Positions 35,356-45,019 of a stretch of DNA of 64,000 bases are shown one piece after another. A model generated the notes under the pieces. The model searched no databases and was not told the origin of the DNA. It saw only the letters and a program-made list of their open reading frames with translations. The position numbers and the translations under genes were made by a program. The stretch lies in NCBI RefSeq assembly GCF_026339935.1, contig NZ_JAPEPX010000001.1:2990001-3054000 (forward strand), given 5' to 3'. How positions within the stretch are numbered: the stretch's first letter is position 1; each line of letters begins with the position of its first letter. This DNA comes from Streptomyces sp. NBC_01551. GTDB lineage: Bacteria > Actinomycetota > Actinomycetes > Streptomycetales > Streptomycetaceae.

Positions 35356-35562
35356 TCAGGCCTCGCTGCGCTGCTGCGGAATTCCCGCGAGCAGTGCGCG
35401 AACCTCGGCCTCGCGGTAACGGCGGTGTCCACCCAGGGTGCGGATGGACGTGAGCTTGCCAGCCTTGGCCCAGCGGGTGACCGTCTTCGGGTCCACGCGG
35501 AACATCGTGGCAACCTCAGCCGGGGTCAGCAGCGGCTCGGCATCAGGGGTGCGAGCGGTCAT
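35356..35562 (-). CDS. bldC: developmental regulator BldC (MerR-like)
   Basis: A 68-aa MerR-type DNA-binding protein without effector domain. Its helix-turn-helix and wing read LLTPAEVATMFRVDPKTVTRWAK and LGGHRRYREAEVRALL. BldC binds direct repeats cooperatively and delays the onset of sporulation in Streptomyces. The sequence and length match my memory of S. coelicolor BldC. ATG at 35562 has GAGGAGG upstream; the open frame extends 43 codons further, but that part is not conserved-looking. Transcription is monocistronic, ending at the intrinsic terminator described. Confidence 0.97.
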   Translation of the reverse strand: MTARTPDAEPLLTPAEVATMFRVDPKTVTRWAKAGKLTSIRTLGGHRRYREAEVRALLAGIPQQRSEA

Positions 35563-36160
35563 GAGCGGCCTCCTCGGGAGAACCGAACCATCTCGGTTCT
35601 TTCCTCTAAATTCTGCACCTTGGCCCGCGTTGCCCGAAATGGACATACGCAGGCCGAGTCGGTTATAGGACGAACGGCTTGTCCTCGGCACTACAACTAC
35701 ACCATCCGTCCAGCCCCAAGGGCCAAACCGATGGAATTGCCCTCCGAGGTGTTCATCAGCGGCGGAAGCCGATGGACCGCCCCATAACGGACAGTCACCC
35801 CACTGTGACGATCAGTCACAGAGCGATCAGGAGTCGTCAGACCCCCCGTAGAGTGCAATACCGAGCATTCCGCCCTTAGTTGGGCGGAAGGAACCCTCCC
35901 CGGACTCCTTGTCCTATTTTGGCACGAGGGTAGGGGAAGGGCGCAAGGGTGTAGATAGTGCGGTCCGTCACGCTTGGGCCAATGGCCCGTATCGGGACGT
36001 AGGTCCTGGCCCTAAGGCCCAAATGTAGCGATCAGGGCCTTGATCTGCGCTTTATCCCCGATCGGCCGATACGCGCGGGTACGTACGATCCTCCGGAAAC
36101 GCCGCGGCACACCCGTCGATGGTGTCGGACGTGTCACACCCGTCCGGGGTACCGGCCCCG
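35563..36160. promoter_or_regulatory. bldC upstream region
   Basis: A 598-base region with no convincing gene between bldC and the next leftward gene, AT-richer than the genome (notably 35580-35720 and 35860-35960). A long regulatory region suits a developmental gene. It includes a dyad TGTGAC/GTCACA (35804-35820) and repeated CAGTCAC words, and near 35976-35988 a small dyad GGGCCA/TGGCCC. A 66-codon frame at 35679 lacks any start signal. Confidence 0.5.
35804..35820. promoter_or_regulatory. TGTGAC-N5-GTCACA dyad upstream of bldC
   Basis: Perfect 6-bp inverted repeats with 5 bases between, about 245 bases upstream of the bldC start. The half-site is Crp-like but the spacing is one base longer than a Crp site (TGTGA-N7-TCACA). 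CAGTCAC occurs again just upstream at 35792-35798. Confidence 0.5.
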
Positions 36161-37015
36161 CTAATTGGCGAACAGTCTCTCCCGCACCGTCCGCCAGCGC
36201 TCCGCCAGCTCCCCGTACCGCCCCGCCGCGCCCGACATGTCCCCCGCCCGCAGCGCCGCGAGCCCCGCCGCCAGGTCGCGGGCCGAGCGGTCGGCCGCCA
36301 GCCGGTCGGGCGGCAGCGCGTGCAGCAGCCCGCCGTAGTCGAGTTCGACCATCGAGCGCGGGTGGAACTCCTCCAGCCAGCTTCCGACCTCGACCAGCCC
36401 CTGCGCCAGCCCCCCGTACCCCTCGGCCTCCCGCAACGTCCGCAGCGCCCGCGCGAGCCGGCGCCGGGCCTGCACCATCGGCGTCCGGTAGCGCAGCCGT
36501 TCGCCCGGCAGGTACTCCCGCTCCTCGTCGGCCACCAGCACGAACCAGCGCAGGGGCACCTGCCACACCCCGGTCCGGATCCACGGCCGCGCATCCGGGT
36601 TCCGCTCGCGCCAGGCCTCGTACTCCTCGGCCGCCCGCCGGCGCGCCCCCGGCGGGAGCGCCGCGTCCAGCACCGGGCGCGGGAAGTCGGCCACCAGCTC
36701 CTGGAGGGCGAGCCAGCCGCGCAGCCGGGTCCGCCACGGACAGACCAGCAGCACCCCGTCCACCTCCGCCGTGAAGGCGTCGGCGCTCTCGTGCGGGGGG
36801 ACGCCGACCACCGGGACCCGGACCAAATCCGTGAGGGACCTGCGCAGTTCGTCCTGCGCGGTCGGCGCCGTCCCGCGCCGGGCGTAGTCGGCCCAATGGG
36901 CGCGCTCGGGCTCCGGGAAGGCTGCCAACGGCTCGTAGACGCGCAGGTAGGAGGCGTACGGGACGGTCGGCGCCGGGCGCGCGGAGGGCAGTCGGCGATC
37001 GGGGGATTCGCTCAC
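36161..37015 (-). CDS. conserved actinobacterial protein, unknown function
   Basis: A 284-aa soluble, charged protein without signal peptide or membrane segment. I do not recognise a catalytic motif. Trp and Tyr are frequent and spread evenly ([48 protein letters not shown]), which suggests a folded globular domain; the C-terminal 100 residues are helical and Arg/Ala-rich. GTG at 37015 has GGAGG eight bases upstream. It lies between bldC and vdh, divergent from vdh, in the position of S. coelicolor SCO4090. Confidence 0.8.
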   Translation of the reverse strand: MSESPDRRLPSARPAPTVPYASYLRVYEPLAAFPEPERAHWADYARRGTAPTAQDELRRSLTDLVRVPVVGVPPHESADAFTAEVDGVLLVCPWRTRLRGWLALQELVADFPRPVLDAALPPGARRRAAEEYEAWRERNPDARPWIRTGVWQVPLRWFVLVADEEREYLPGERLRYRTPMVQARRRLARALRTLREAEGYGGLAQGLVEVGSWLEEFHPRSMVELDYGGLLHALPPDRLAADRSARDLAAGLAALRAGDMSGAAGRYGELAERWRTVRERLFAN

Positions 37016-37224
37016 GCTCTCGTCCTCCCCCGCACCGCCCGGAGGTAGTCCGCGCGGCGGCCCCGGGACCCGCCGCGCGGGGGCCCGTACATCGGGAGGG
37101 TTTCGATCCTCGGACAGATCGCCTGCGGGCGCCCCGCAGGTCTTACGCTGCTCACAGCACGCCCTCCCCCACCCGCAGGGCGGGCGTCTTTCCGCGCCGC
37201 ATCTCTTCCATGGGAGTCACCACC

Positions 37225-38316
37225 GTGACCGAAATGACCGACGGCGTCCTGCACACCCTGTTCCGCTCGGAGCAGGGTGGTCACGAGCAAGTCGTGCTGT
37301 GCCAGGACCGAGCCTCCGGCCTCAAGGCCGTCATCGCGATCCACTCCACCGCCCTGGGCCCCGCCCTCGGCGGCACGCGTTTCCACGCGTACGCGTCGGA
37401 CGAGGAGGCCGTCCTCGACGCGCTGAACCTCTCGCGCGGCATGTCGTACAAGAACGCCCTCGCCGGTCTCGACCTCGGCGGCGGCAAGGCCGTCATCATC
37501 GGTGACCCCGATGTCCTCAAGAGCGAGGAACTGCTGCTGGCCTACGGCCGGTTCGTGGAGTCCCTCGGTGGCCGCTACGTCACCGCCTGCGACGTCGGCA
37601 CGTACGTCGCCGACATGGACGTCGTGGCCCGCGAGACGCGCTGGGCCACCGGCCGCTCCCCCGAGAACGGCGGCGCCGGCGACTCCTCGGTCCTGACCGC
37701 CTTCGGCGTCTTCCAGGGCATGCGCGCCAGCGCCCAGCACCTGTGGGGCGACCCGACCCTGCGCGGCCGCAAGGTCGCCGTCGCCGGCGTCGGCAAGGTC
37801 GGCCACTACCTGGTCGAGCACCTGCTGGAGGACGGCGCCGAGGTCGTCATCACGGACGTGCGCGAGGAGTCGGTGCGCCGCGTCCTCGACAAGCACCCGC
37901 AGGTCACCGCGGTGGCGGACACCAACGCGCTGATCCGCACCGAGGGCCTGGACATCTACGCCCCGTGCGCGCTCGGTGGCGCGCTGAACGACGAGACCGT
38001 GCCCGCGCTGACCGCCACGGTCGTGTGCGGCGCCGCGAACAACCAGCTCGCGCACCCGGGTGTGGAGAAGGACCTCGCGGACCGCGGGATCCTCTACGCC
38101 CCCGACTACGTCGTCAACGCGGGCGGGGTCATCCAGGTCGCGGACGAGCTGCACGGCTTCGACTTCGACCGCTGCAAGGCGAAGGCCACGAAGATCTTCG
38201 ACACCACGCTGGAGATCTTCGCTCGTGCGAAGGCGGACGGCATTCCGCCGGCCGCGGCCGCCGACCGGATCGCCGAGCAGCGCATGGCCGAGGCCCGCGC
38301 CGCGCGCAAGGCCTGA
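37225..38316 (+). CDS. vdh: valine (branched-chain amino acid) dehydrogenase
   Basis: A 363-aa NAD-dependent enzyme of the Glu/Leu/Phe/Val dehydrogenase family that deaminates valine, leucine and isoleucine to 2-oxo acids, feeding acyl-CoA precursors for fatty acid and polyketide synthesis. The catalytic Lys region [12 protein letters not shown], the N-terminal [10 protein letters not shown] and the NAD motif [12 protein letters not shown] are present, and it closely matches my memory of S. coelicolor Vdh. GTG at 37225 is preferred (GGGAG eight bases upstream; equal to the known N-terminus) over the ATG at 37210. Confidence 0.95.
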   Translation: MTEMTDGVLHTLFRSEQGGHEQVVLCQDRASGLKAVIAIHSTALGPALGGTRFHAYASDEEAVLDALNLSRGMSYKNALAGLDLGGGKAVIIGDPDVLKSEELLLAYGRFVESLGGRYVTACDVGTYVADMDVVARETRWATGRSPENGGAGDSSVLTAFGVFQGMRASAQHLWGDPTLRGRKVAVAGVGKVGHYLVEHLLEDGAEVVITDVREESVRRVLDKHPQVTAVADTNALIRTEGLDIYAPCALGGALNDETVPALTATVVCGAANNQLAHPGVEKDLADRGILYAPDYVVNAGGVIQVADELHGFDFDRCKAKATKIFDTTLEIFARAKADGIPPAAAADRIAEQRMAEARAARKA

Positions 38317-38329
38317 CGCACGGACCGAC

Positions 38330-38363
38330 CCCCGAAGGGGCCCTCTCCAGGGCCCCTTCGGGG
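38330..38363 (+). terminator. vdh terminator
   Basis: A perfect 14-bp stem (38330-38343 with 38350-38363) and a 6-base loop, 14 bases after vdh. Confidence 0.8.
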
Positions 38364-38640
38364 CCTGCGGGTGCGCCCGCCGGGGTGCGGCGAGACGGAA
38401 CTCACTGCACTTCGGCGGGTCGCCCGCCAGGAAAGGGTTAAAATCGCAGCTGACCAGCGAGGACGGGGCGCTTCTCTGGTTCTGCACCGGGGCGCGTCAT
38501 GCGGGCGGCGTACCGTATGGCCGCGGAAGCAGGTACCGTTAAACCCCTACGGACGGTCTCTCCACGGAGAGCCCGCTCCGAACCATGAACGCGTGTCAGA
38601 CTCTGGGGCCGTCGAGCCCCGTCACCGAGGGGGTCGAGCC

Positions 38641-38907
38641 ATGGGGCGCGGCCGGGCCAAGGCCAAGCAGACAAAGGTCGCCCGCCAGCTGAAGTACAAC
38701 AGCGGCGGGACTGACCTCTCGCGTCTGGCCAATGAGCTGGGCGCATCGCCGACGGATCCGCTGCTGCCTGTCAGCGAGCCGGTCGAAGTCGATGACGATC
38801 TGGATGACGACGACGACCCGTACGCCAAGTACGCGGATCTGTACAACAGCGATGACGACGACGAGGACGAAGAGTCCGGTCCGTCGGCACAGCGTCGCGG
38901 CGCTTGA
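38641..38907 (+). CDS. DUF3073 small acidic-tail protein
   Basis: An 88-aa protein conserved in actinobacteria and of unknown function. The first 25 residues are basic (MGRGRAKAKQTKVARQLKY), the middle is neutral and the C-terminal half very acidic (VDDDLDDDDDPYAKYADLY, then SDDDDEDEE). This polarity resembles nucleic-acid-binding accessory proteins. ATG at 38641 is preceded by GAGGGGG. It stands between vdh and purM with its own upstream region of 277 bases. Confidence 0.9.
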   Translation: MGRGRAKAKQTKVARQLKYNSGGTDLSRLANELGASPTDPLLPVSEPVEVDDDLDDDDDPYAKYADLYNSDDDDEDEESGPSAQRRGA

Positions 38908-38942
38908 CGCTTTTTCGCGTCTGCACGAAAGCCACAAACACC

Positions 38943-38977
38943 GAACCCGGTCCAGGGCATCGCCCCGGACCGGGTTC
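38943..38977. terminator. bidirectional terminator DUF3073 / purM
   Basis: An 11-bp perfect stem (38943-38953 with 38967-38977) between two convergent genes; the purM stop is only nine bases further. Confidence 0.8.
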
Positions 38978-38985
38978 AGTGCTGC

Positions 38986-40056
38986 TCAGCTCGCGTAGGA
39001 ACCGGTCAGGGTCGCACCCTCGCCGCGGTCGCCCCGGTCCAGGATCTCGCCCGCGACCCAGGCGTCCACGCCCCGGTCGGCCAGCGCGGTCAGGGCCACG
39101 TCCACCGACTCCTGCGGGACCACGGCCATCATGCCGACGCCCATGTTCAGGGTCTTCTCCAGCTCCAGCTGCTCCACCTGCCCGGCCTTGCCGACCAGGT
39201 CGAAGATCGCGCCCGGGGCCCAGGTCGAACGGTCGACCGTGGCGTGCAGGTGGTCCGGGATCACCCGGGCCAGGTTCGCCGCGAGGCCGCCGCCGGTGAT
39301 GTGCGAGTACGCGTGGACCTCGGCCGTACGGGTGAGGGCCATGCAGTCCAGCGAGTAGATCTTGGTGGGCTCCAGGAGCTCCTCGCCGAGGGTCCGGCCG
39401 AGCTCCTCCACGTGCTGGTCCAGCGACATCTTGGCGCGCTCGAAGAGGACGTGGCGGACCAGCGAGTACCCGTTCGAGTGAAGGCCGGAGGACGCCATCG
39501 CGATGACGGCGTCACCCGTACGGATGCGATCCGCGCCGAGGAGCCGGTCGTATTCGACGACACCGGTGCCGGCGCCCGCCACGTCGAAGTCGTCCGGGCC
39601 CAGCAGGCCCGGGTGCTCGGCGGTCTCGCCGCCGACGAGGGCGCAGCCGGCGAGGACACAGCCCTCGGCGATGCCCTTGACGATCGCCGCGACACGCTCG
39701 GGGTGCACCTTGCCGACGCAGATGTAGTCGGTCATGAAGAGCGGCTCGGCACCGCAGACGACGATGTCGTCCATGACCATCGCGACCAGGTCGTGGCCGA
39801 TGGTGTCGTACACGCCCAGCTGGCGGGCGATGTCCACCTTCGTGCCGACCCCGTCGGTCGCGGAGGCCAGCAGCGGGCGCTCGTAGCGCTTGAGGGCGGA
39901 GGCGTCGAAGAGGCCGGCGAAGCCGCCGAGGCCGCCGAGGACCTCGGGGCGCTGCGTCTTCTTCACCCACTCCTTCATCAGCTCGACGGCGCGGTCCCCC
40001 GCTTCGATGTCCACGCCTGCGGCTGCGTAGCTGGCACCGGTGGTCTTCTCTGTCAT
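38986..40056 (-). CDS. purM: phosphoribosylformylglycinamidine cyclo-ligase
   Basis: A 356-aa AIR synthetase, the ATP-dependent fifth step of de novo purine synthesis. The N-terminal SYAAAGVDIEAGDRAVELMK, the DGVGTK ATP-binding loop (SATDGVGTKVDIA), MVMDDIVVCGAEPLFMTDY and the C-terminal ITGGGLAANLARV are all canonical. ATG at 40056; the ribosome-binding site is weak. It follows purF by 101 bases on the same strand, so purF-purM are likely one transcript. Confidence 0.97.
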   Translation of the reverse strand: MTEKTTGASYAAAGVDIEAGDRAVELMKEWVKKTQRPEVLGGLGGFAGLFDASALKRYERPLLASATDGVGTKVDIARQLGVYDTIGHDLVAMVMDDIVVCGAEPLFMTDYICVGKVHPERVAAIVKGIAEGCVLAGCALVGGETAEHPGLLGPDDFDVAGAGTGVVEYDRLLGADRIRTGDAVIAMASSGLHSNGYSLVRHVLFERAKMSLDQHVEELGRTLGEELLEPTKIYSLDCMALTRTAEVHAYSHITGGGLAANLARVIPDHLHATVDRSTWAPGAIFDLVGKAGQVEQLELEKTLNMGVGMMAVVPQESVDVALTALADRGVDAWVAGEILDRGDRGEGATLTGSYAS

Positions 40057-40157
40057 GACAGGAGAGAGCTTTCGTGTCGTTACTGCGGGTGGTGCCGGGC
40101 CCTGGGAACGGCTTCCAGAACAGGGCCCGGCGCAGGTCGAGCGGGGTTGAGCCGGAC

Positions 40158-41675
40158 CTACGGGCGACGGAGCGCGTCAGCGGCGTCCGTACCGCCCGCC
40201 AGCTCGTTCTCCAGGAGCTGCTTGCCCAGCAGCTGCGGGTCGGGCAGCTCCATGGGGTACTCGCCGTCGAAGCAGGCACGGCAGAGGTTGGGCTTCTGGA
40301 TGGTCGTCGCCTCGATCATCGCGTCGAGCGAGATGTACGAGAGCGAGTCCGCGCCGAGCGACGTGGCGATCTCGTCGACCGTCATGCCGTTGGCGATCAG
40401 CTCGGCCCGGGTGGCGAAGTCGATGCCGAAGAAGCACGGCCACTTCACCGGCGGCGAGGAGATCCGGATGTGGACCTCGGCCGCGCCGGCCTCGCGGAGC
40501 ATCTTGACGAGGGCGCGCTGGGTGTTGCCGCGGACGATCGAGTCGTCGACGACCACCAGGCGCTTGCCCCGGATGACTTCCTTGAGGGGGTTGAGCTTGA
40601 GGCGGATGCCGAGCTGGCGGATCGTCTGCGAGGGCTGGATGAAGGTCCGGCCGACGTAGGCGTTCTTGACCAGGCCGGAGCCGTACGGGATCCCGCTGGC
40701 CTCGGCGTAGCCGACGGCGGCGGGCGTGCCGGACTCCGGCGTCGCTATCACCAGGTCGGCGTCGACCGGGGCTTCCTTGGCCAGGCGCCGGCCCATCTCG
40801 ACACGCGAGAGGTAGACGTTGCGGCCGGCGATGTCCGTGTCCGGGCGCGCCAGGTAGACGTACTCGAAGACACAGCCCTTGGGCTTTGCTTCCGCGAAAC
40901 GGGAGGTGCGCAGACCGTTCTCGTCGATCGCGATGAGCTCGCCCGGCTCGACCTCGCGGACGAAACTGGCGCCGCAGATGTCGAGGGCGGCGGTCTCGCT
41001 CGCGACCACCCAGCCGCGCTCCAGGCGGCCGAGGACCAGCGGGCGGATGCCCTGCGGGTCACGGGCGGTGTAGAGGGTCCCCTCGTCCATGAACACGAGC
41101 GAGAAGGCGCCCTTGACCTGAGGCAGGACCTTGGCGGCCGACTCCTCGATGGTCAGGGGCTTGCCGTCGTCGTCGGTCTGGCCGGCGAGCAGGGCCGTCA
41201 CCAGGTCGGTGTCGTTGGTGGCCGCCACCTGGGTGGCGCGGCCGTCCTGACGGGGGAGGTCGGCGACCATCTCGGCGAGCTCGGCGGTGTTCACCAAGTT
41301 GCCGTTGTGACCCAGGGCAATGGAGCCGTGGGCGGTCGCGCGGAAGGTCGGCTGGGCGTTCTCCCAGACGGAGGCGCCAGTGGTCGAGTAGCGGGCGTGA
41401 CCGACCGCGATATGACCCTGGAGCGAGCCGAGAGAGGTTTCGTCGAAGACTTGGGAAACGAGGCCCATGTCCTTGAAGACGAGGATCTGGGAACCGTTGC
41501 TCACAGCGATTCCCGCGGACTCTTGTCCGCGGTGCTGCAGTGCATACAGTCCGAAGTAGGTGAGCTTGGCGACCTCTTCACCCGGAGCCCAGACACCGAA
41601 GACGCCGCAAGCGTCCTGGGGGCCCTTTTCTCCGGGGAGCAGGTCGTGGTTGAGTCGTCCATCACCACGAGGCAC
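40158..41675 (-). CDS. purF: amidophosphoribosyltransferase
   Basis: A 505-aa enzyme for the committed step of purine synthesis, making phosphoribosylamine from PRPP and glutamine. A 22-residue propeptide precedes the N-terminal nucleophile Cys23 (DACGVFGVWAPG), as in the Bacillus-type enzyme. The PRPP loop VVVDDSIVRGNT and the C-terminal CRACFDGEYPMELP, with further Cys residues, suggest an iron-sulphur cluster. GTG at 41675 is used; GGGAG is very close to it, so the true start may differ by a few codons. It heads the purF-purM unit. Confidence 0.97.
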   Translation of the reverse strand: MPRGDGRLNHDLLPGEKGPQDACGVFGVWAPGEEVAKLTYFGLYALQHRGQESAGIAVSNGSQILVFKDMGLVSQVFDETSLGSLQGHIAVGHARYSTTGASVWENAQPTFRATAHGSIALGHNGNLVNTAELAEMVADLPRQDGRATQVAATNDTDLVTALLAGQTDDDGKPLTIEESAAKVLPQVKGAFSLVFMDEGTLYTARDPQGIRPLVLGRLERGWVVASETAALDICGASFVREVEPGELIAIDENGLRTSRFAEAKPKGCVFEYVYLARPDTDIAGRNVYLSRVEMGRRLAKEAPVDADLVIATPESGTPAAVGYAEASGIPYGSGLVKNAYVGRTFIQPSQTIRQLGIRLKLNPLKEVIRGKRLVVVDDSIVRGNTQRALVKMLREAGAAEVHIRISSPPVKWPCFFGIDFATRAELIANGMTVDEIATSLGADSLSYISLDAMIEATTIQKPNLCRACFDGEYPMELPDPQLLGKQLLENELAGGTDAADALRRP

Positions 41676-41732
41676 GCTCCCGAGTGTAGGCGAGATCGAC
41701 CACTGGTCCGAATTGGGGATGCCCGGGAAATG

Positions 41733-41945
41733 TCACAGCACAGAGGGTGACCGGACGCCCCTGTCTCGGTATTCGGATCGTTTGTTGACATCTACAAGAG
41801 GATTCGTACAGGCTCTCGCCTCATGCAGCCTCTCGGTGACCACCGCGTCACCCTTGTCGAGCGCCGCCACGTAGACCTGGTCCGTGTCGCGAGCGCCATC
41901 TGTCGCTGTTCCGCGTAGCCGCAACTCTTTCTCCCCCTTTCCCAT
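41733..41945 (-). CDS. doubtful 70-aa ORF upstream of purF
   Basis: A possible small gene between purF and the sulfatase gene. The middle 22 codons (RDTDQVYVAALDKGDAVVTE) have the GC-rich third positions typical of coding DNA, but the last 30 codons do not, and the ribosome-binding site (GGGGGAG) lies inside the frame rather than before the ATG. It could equally be part of the purF leader. I do not recognise the product. Confidence 0.25.
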   Translation of the reverse strand: MGKGEKELRLRGTATDGARDTDQVYVAALDKGDAVVTERLHEARACTNPLVDVNKRSEYRDRGVRSPSVL

Positions 41946-42034
41946 TTCGCTCCGCCCAGCCCCGCCCTGCCGTGCCGCGCGCCGTCCCCGCGCCCGCCCG
42001 GGGCGGGGTGGCCGAGCTGCGCCTTGGAGTTTTT

Positions 42035-43459
42035 GTGTCTTCGTACAACAGCAATCTGTCCCGTCGTACGTTCGGGGGCGCCGTCGGAGCCACCGCGGCG
42101 GCCGCCGCGGTGGGGCTCGGGACCGGTCGGGCCGCCGCCTCCGAGGCCCCTCAGGCGGGTCCCGCGGAGCGTCCGTTCCGGGCCGCGCGGGGCCGTCGTT
42201 CGCAGCGTCCGAACATCCTGTTCATCCTCGGGGACGACCTCGGCTGGGCCGACCTGTCCTCGTACGGCTCCCCGCACATCAAGACCCCGAACCTGGACCG
42301 GCTCGCCCGGCAGGGCGTCCGGTTCACCGACGCCTACGCCGGCTCGGCGACCTGCTCCCCGACCCGGTTCAGCCTGTACACCGGGCGCTATCCGGGCCGT
42401 ACCCGGGGCGGGCTGGCCGAGCCCATCGCCGACAAGTCCGCCGGCCTGGAGCCCACCCACCCGACGCTGGCCTCGCTGCTGCGCGACGCCGGGTACGCCA
42501 CCGCGCTGATCGGCAAGTGGCACGCGGGCTACCTGCCCGACTACAGCCCCACCAGGTCCGGGTGGGACGAGTTCTTCGGCAACTTCGGCGGCGCCCTGGA
42601 GTACTACTCCAAGCTGGGCCTGGGCGGCGAGTACGACCTCTACGAGGGCGACGCCACGTACCAGGACCTGCGCTACTACACCCGGATCATCACCGAGCGG
42701 GCGAGCGAGTACGTCTCCCGCGACCACGGCGGCAAGCCGTGGCTGCTGAACCTGAACTTCACCACCCCGCACTGGCCGTGGATCGCGGACGGGGACACCG
42801 AGGAGAGCGCCGAGATCGTCCGGCGCATCAAGGCGGGCGACGCGCGCGCCCTGTGGCACCAGGACGGCGGCTCGATCGAGAAGTACAAGCAGATGGTCGA
42901 GGACCTCGACCGCTCGGTCGGGGAGGTGCTGAAGGCGCTGAAGCGCTCCGGGCAGGAGGACGACACCCTGGTCGTGTTCTCCAGCGACAACGGCGGCGAG
43001 CGCTTCTCGTACAACTGGCCGCTCTCAGGCAACAAGGCCTCGCTCCAGGAGGGCGGGATCCGGGTCCCGAACATCGCCCGCTGGCCCGCCCGGATCGACG
43101 GGGGCCAGGTCAGCCACGTCCCGCTGTTCAGCCCGGACTGGACGGCGACGCTGCTGGAGGTGGCCGGAACCCGCCCCCACCGCGCCTACCCGCTGGACGG
43201 GACGAGCCTGGCCGGGTACCTGCTGCGCGGCGAGAAGGCCGCCTCGCGGGACCTGTTCTGGCGGGTACGGGGGGAGCGGGCGCTGCGCCGCGGGGACTGG
43301 AAGTACTACCGGGGCAAGGCGGGCCGGGACCAGCTGTTCGACCTGGCCGGGGACCTCCGCGAGCAGGCCGACAAGGCGGCGTCGGAGCCGGCCCTGCTGG
43401 CGGAGCTGCGGGCGGCGTGGGAGAAGACCGACGCGGGCCTGCTCCCTTACCCCGGCTGA
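42035..43459 (+). CDS. Tat-exported sulfatase
   Basis: A 474-aa arylsulfatase-family hydrolase. The N-terminus has a twin-arginine signal (NLSRRTFGGAVG) followed by a hydrophobic Ala-rich stretch and AAAS for cleavage. The metal-binding ILGDDLGWADLSSYG and the sulfatase signature CSPTRFSLYTGRYPGR (near residue 107) are complete, the Cys being the one converted to formylglycine; GKWHAGYLP and FSSDNGGER supply other active-site residues. GTG at 42035 has GGAG five bases upstream. It is followed after six bases by the convergent META gene. The modifying enzyme is not in the window. Confidence 0.92.
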   Translation: MSSYNSNLSRRTFGGAVGATAAAAAVGLGTGRAAASEAPQAGPAERPFRAARGRRSQRPNILFILGDDLGWADLSSYGSPHIKTPNLDRLARQGVRFTDAYAGSATCSPTRFSLYTGRYPGRTRGGLAEPIADKSAGLEPTHPTLASLLRDAGYATALIGKWHAGYLPDYSPTRSGWDEFFGNFGGALEYYSKLGLGGEYDLYEGDATYQDLRYYTRIITERASEYVSRDHGGKPWLLNLNFTTPHWPWIADGDTEESAEIVRRIKAGDARALWHQDGGSIEKYKQMVEDLDRSVGEVLKALKRSGQEDDTLVVFSSDNGGERFSYNWPLSGNKASLQEGGIRVPNIARWPARIDGGQVSHVPLFSPDWTATLLEVAGTRPHRAYPLDGTSLAGYLLRGEKAASRDLFWRVRGERALRRGDWKYYRGKAGRDQLFDLAGDLREQADKAASEPALLAELRAAWEKTDAGLLPYPG

Positions 43460-43465
43460 GGCCGG

Positions 43466-43981
43466 CTATCCGGCGGGGGACCCGGCCCCCGCGGCCAGGC
43501 CGGCCCCGTCGGGGGCGGTGAGCGTGAGGGCCCGGCCCTGGATCCGCCAGGTGAGGGGGCCGCTGCCGAACAGCTCGGTCAACGCCCGCTCGACCTCGCC
43601 CGGGCCGCCCTCGCAGGCCATCCGGGTGGTGGTGAGCGGGCCGACGGTGAGCGAGGAGCCGGAGACGGTGGCCTTGGCGCTGAACCGGTTGCAGCCGAGG
43701 TTGCCGCTCACGGCTCCGTCGGCGGCGATCGCGAACCGGGCCCGGCCGGCCGCGTCGGCCGGGAGGGAGGCCGCGGTGTCCCCGTCGAGCAGGGAGTCCA
43801 CGGTCCATTCGGTCGCGGTGAGCGGGGACTTCGGTGCCGGAGCGGTGACCGTGACGGTGCCGGTCGCGGGCCGCGGGTTCTCCGCGATCAAGGCCGCGCC
43901 GGCGTCACCGCAGGCGGTCACGGCGGCGGCCAGGACGAGGGCGGCGGCCAGGGCGACGGGGACGTGCCGGAAGGTACGCAT
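43466..43981 (-). CDS. META-domain lipoprotein
   Basis: A 171-aa lipoprotein. The signal (ALAAALVLAAAVTAC) ends in a VTAC lipobox. The rest is a single META/HslJ domain: LTATEWTVDSLLDG, VSGNLGCNRFSAKATVSG, TTRMACEGG and ALTLTAPDG, with two Cys that could form a disulfide. Functions in the family are poorly known; HslJ is linked to stress and novobiocin resistance in E. coli. ATG at 43981 is tentative because AGGGG lies only one base upstream; an earlier in-frame start is possible. Confidence 0.85.
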   Translation of the reverse strand: MRTFRHVPVALAAALVLAAAVTACGDAGAALIAENPRPATGTVTVTAPAPKSPLTATEWTVDSLLDGDTAASLPADAAGRARFAIAADGAVSGNLGCNRFSAKATVSGSSLTVGPLTTTRMACEGGPGEVERALTELFGSGPLTWRIQGRALTLTAPDGAGLAAGAGSPAG

Positions 43982-44107
43982 GCCCCTGGGACGGATGCCC
44001 CGGCCCACCGGTTCCGCCCGGTGCGCCGTCCGGGCGGCGCGCCGGGCAGGCGGCACGCCCAGCAGGCAGCGCGCCCGGCAGGCAGCGCGCCCGGCGGCTC
44101 CGCCGTT

Positions 44108-44890
44108 TCAGCTCATCAGCGGGAGCAGCGCGGACAGGTCGGCCCGCTCCCCGCTGGCGCTGACCCGCGCCTCGGAGAGGGCGTCGGCCCAGCCCGTACG
44201 GCCCGTCGCGAGCCGGATCCAGGTCAGCGGGTCGGTCTCCACCACGTTGGGCGGGGTGCCGCGGGTGTGCCGGGGTCCCTCGACGCACTGGACCACCGCG
44301 AACGGCGGGACCCGTACCTCCACCGAGGCGCCCGGCGCGTTGGCCGCGAGGGCGTCGGCGAGCAGCCGGGTGCAGGCGGCCAGGGCCTGCCGCTCGATCG
44401 GGATGTCCAGGCCCGCGGCCCGGTTCAGGTCGTCGGTGTGGACCACGAGTTCGACGGTCCGGGTGACCATGAAGTCGGCCAGGGTCATGGCCCCGATCCA
44501 CAGGCTCAGCACCCGGTCGCCGCGGTTCGCCGCGAGCCCTGCGGCCAGCCGGTCACCGGCCCGCGCGAACAGCTCGGGCAGCGGGCCGCCGTCCAGGGTC
44601 TCCTTGGCCGCCTCGGCGATCCGCCCGGCGAGGGAGGCGGTGGCGGAGGGCCACTCGGAGGCGCTCAGCTCGGCGACGGCGGCGGGCGGCCGCTCCAGAC
44701 CGGCGCCCAGCGAGTCCGCGATCCACGCGACGTGCGCGGCGAGGTCTCCCACGGTCCAGTCCCCGAGCCCGCTGGGCCGCGCCAGCTGCTCGGGAGTCAG
44801 CTCCGCCACGGCGTCGGCGACATGGCCGAACTGCGCGGTCACCGCCGCGTTGATCTTCGCGGCGTCGTACCTGCGGGTCTTGGGTGCCAT
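44108..44890 (-). CDS. MDMPI / sterol-carrier-like family protein
   Basis: A 260-aa cytoplasmic protein. Residues 1-170 fit the mycothiol-dependent maleylpyruvate isomerase (DinB-like) fold with metal-ligand-like residues in LAAHVAWIADSL and TVELVVHTDDLNRA. The C-terminal part (SVEVRVPPFAVVQCVEG, ETDPLTWIRLATGR) resembles the sterol-carrier-like domain joined to it in actinomycetes. Such proteins often perform mycothiol-dependent reactions, but the substrate here is unknown. ATG at 44890. Between it and the META gene, 44042-44100 contains two 16-bp direct repeats (core GCAGGCAGCGCGCCCG). Confidence 0.82.
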   Translation of the reverse strand: MAPKTRRYDAAKINAAVTAQFGHVADAVAELTPEQLARPSGLGDWTVGDLAAHVAWIADSLGAGLERPPAAVAELSASEWPSATASLAGRIAEAAKETLDGGPLPELFARAGDRLAAGLAANRGDRVLSLWIGAMTLADFMVTRTVELVVHTDDLNRAAGLDIPIERQALAACTRLLADALAANAPGASVEVRVPPFAVVQCVEGPRHTRGTPPNVVETDPLTWIRLATGRTGWADALSEARVSASGERADLSALLPLMS

Positions 44891-45019
44891 GCGGGGAGTC
44901 TGCCCGATCAGCCGCCGCCGTGTCGCTCACGGCGTCGGTGTACGGGCGGGATCGCGCAGGTCGGAAGGGGTTTGCGGGCTACGGAATCGCCACGGCCGGT
45001 CGGCTCGCCGCCGACAACG

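Noticed and set aside
35804..35820. Canonical Crp binding site
   Set aside because: TGTGA and TCACA are present but separated by seven bases, not six; kept only as a dyad of unknown binder.
35679..35879. 66-codon plus-strand ORF upstream of bldC
   Set aside because: No start signal and poor third-position GC; it lies in the bldC leader.
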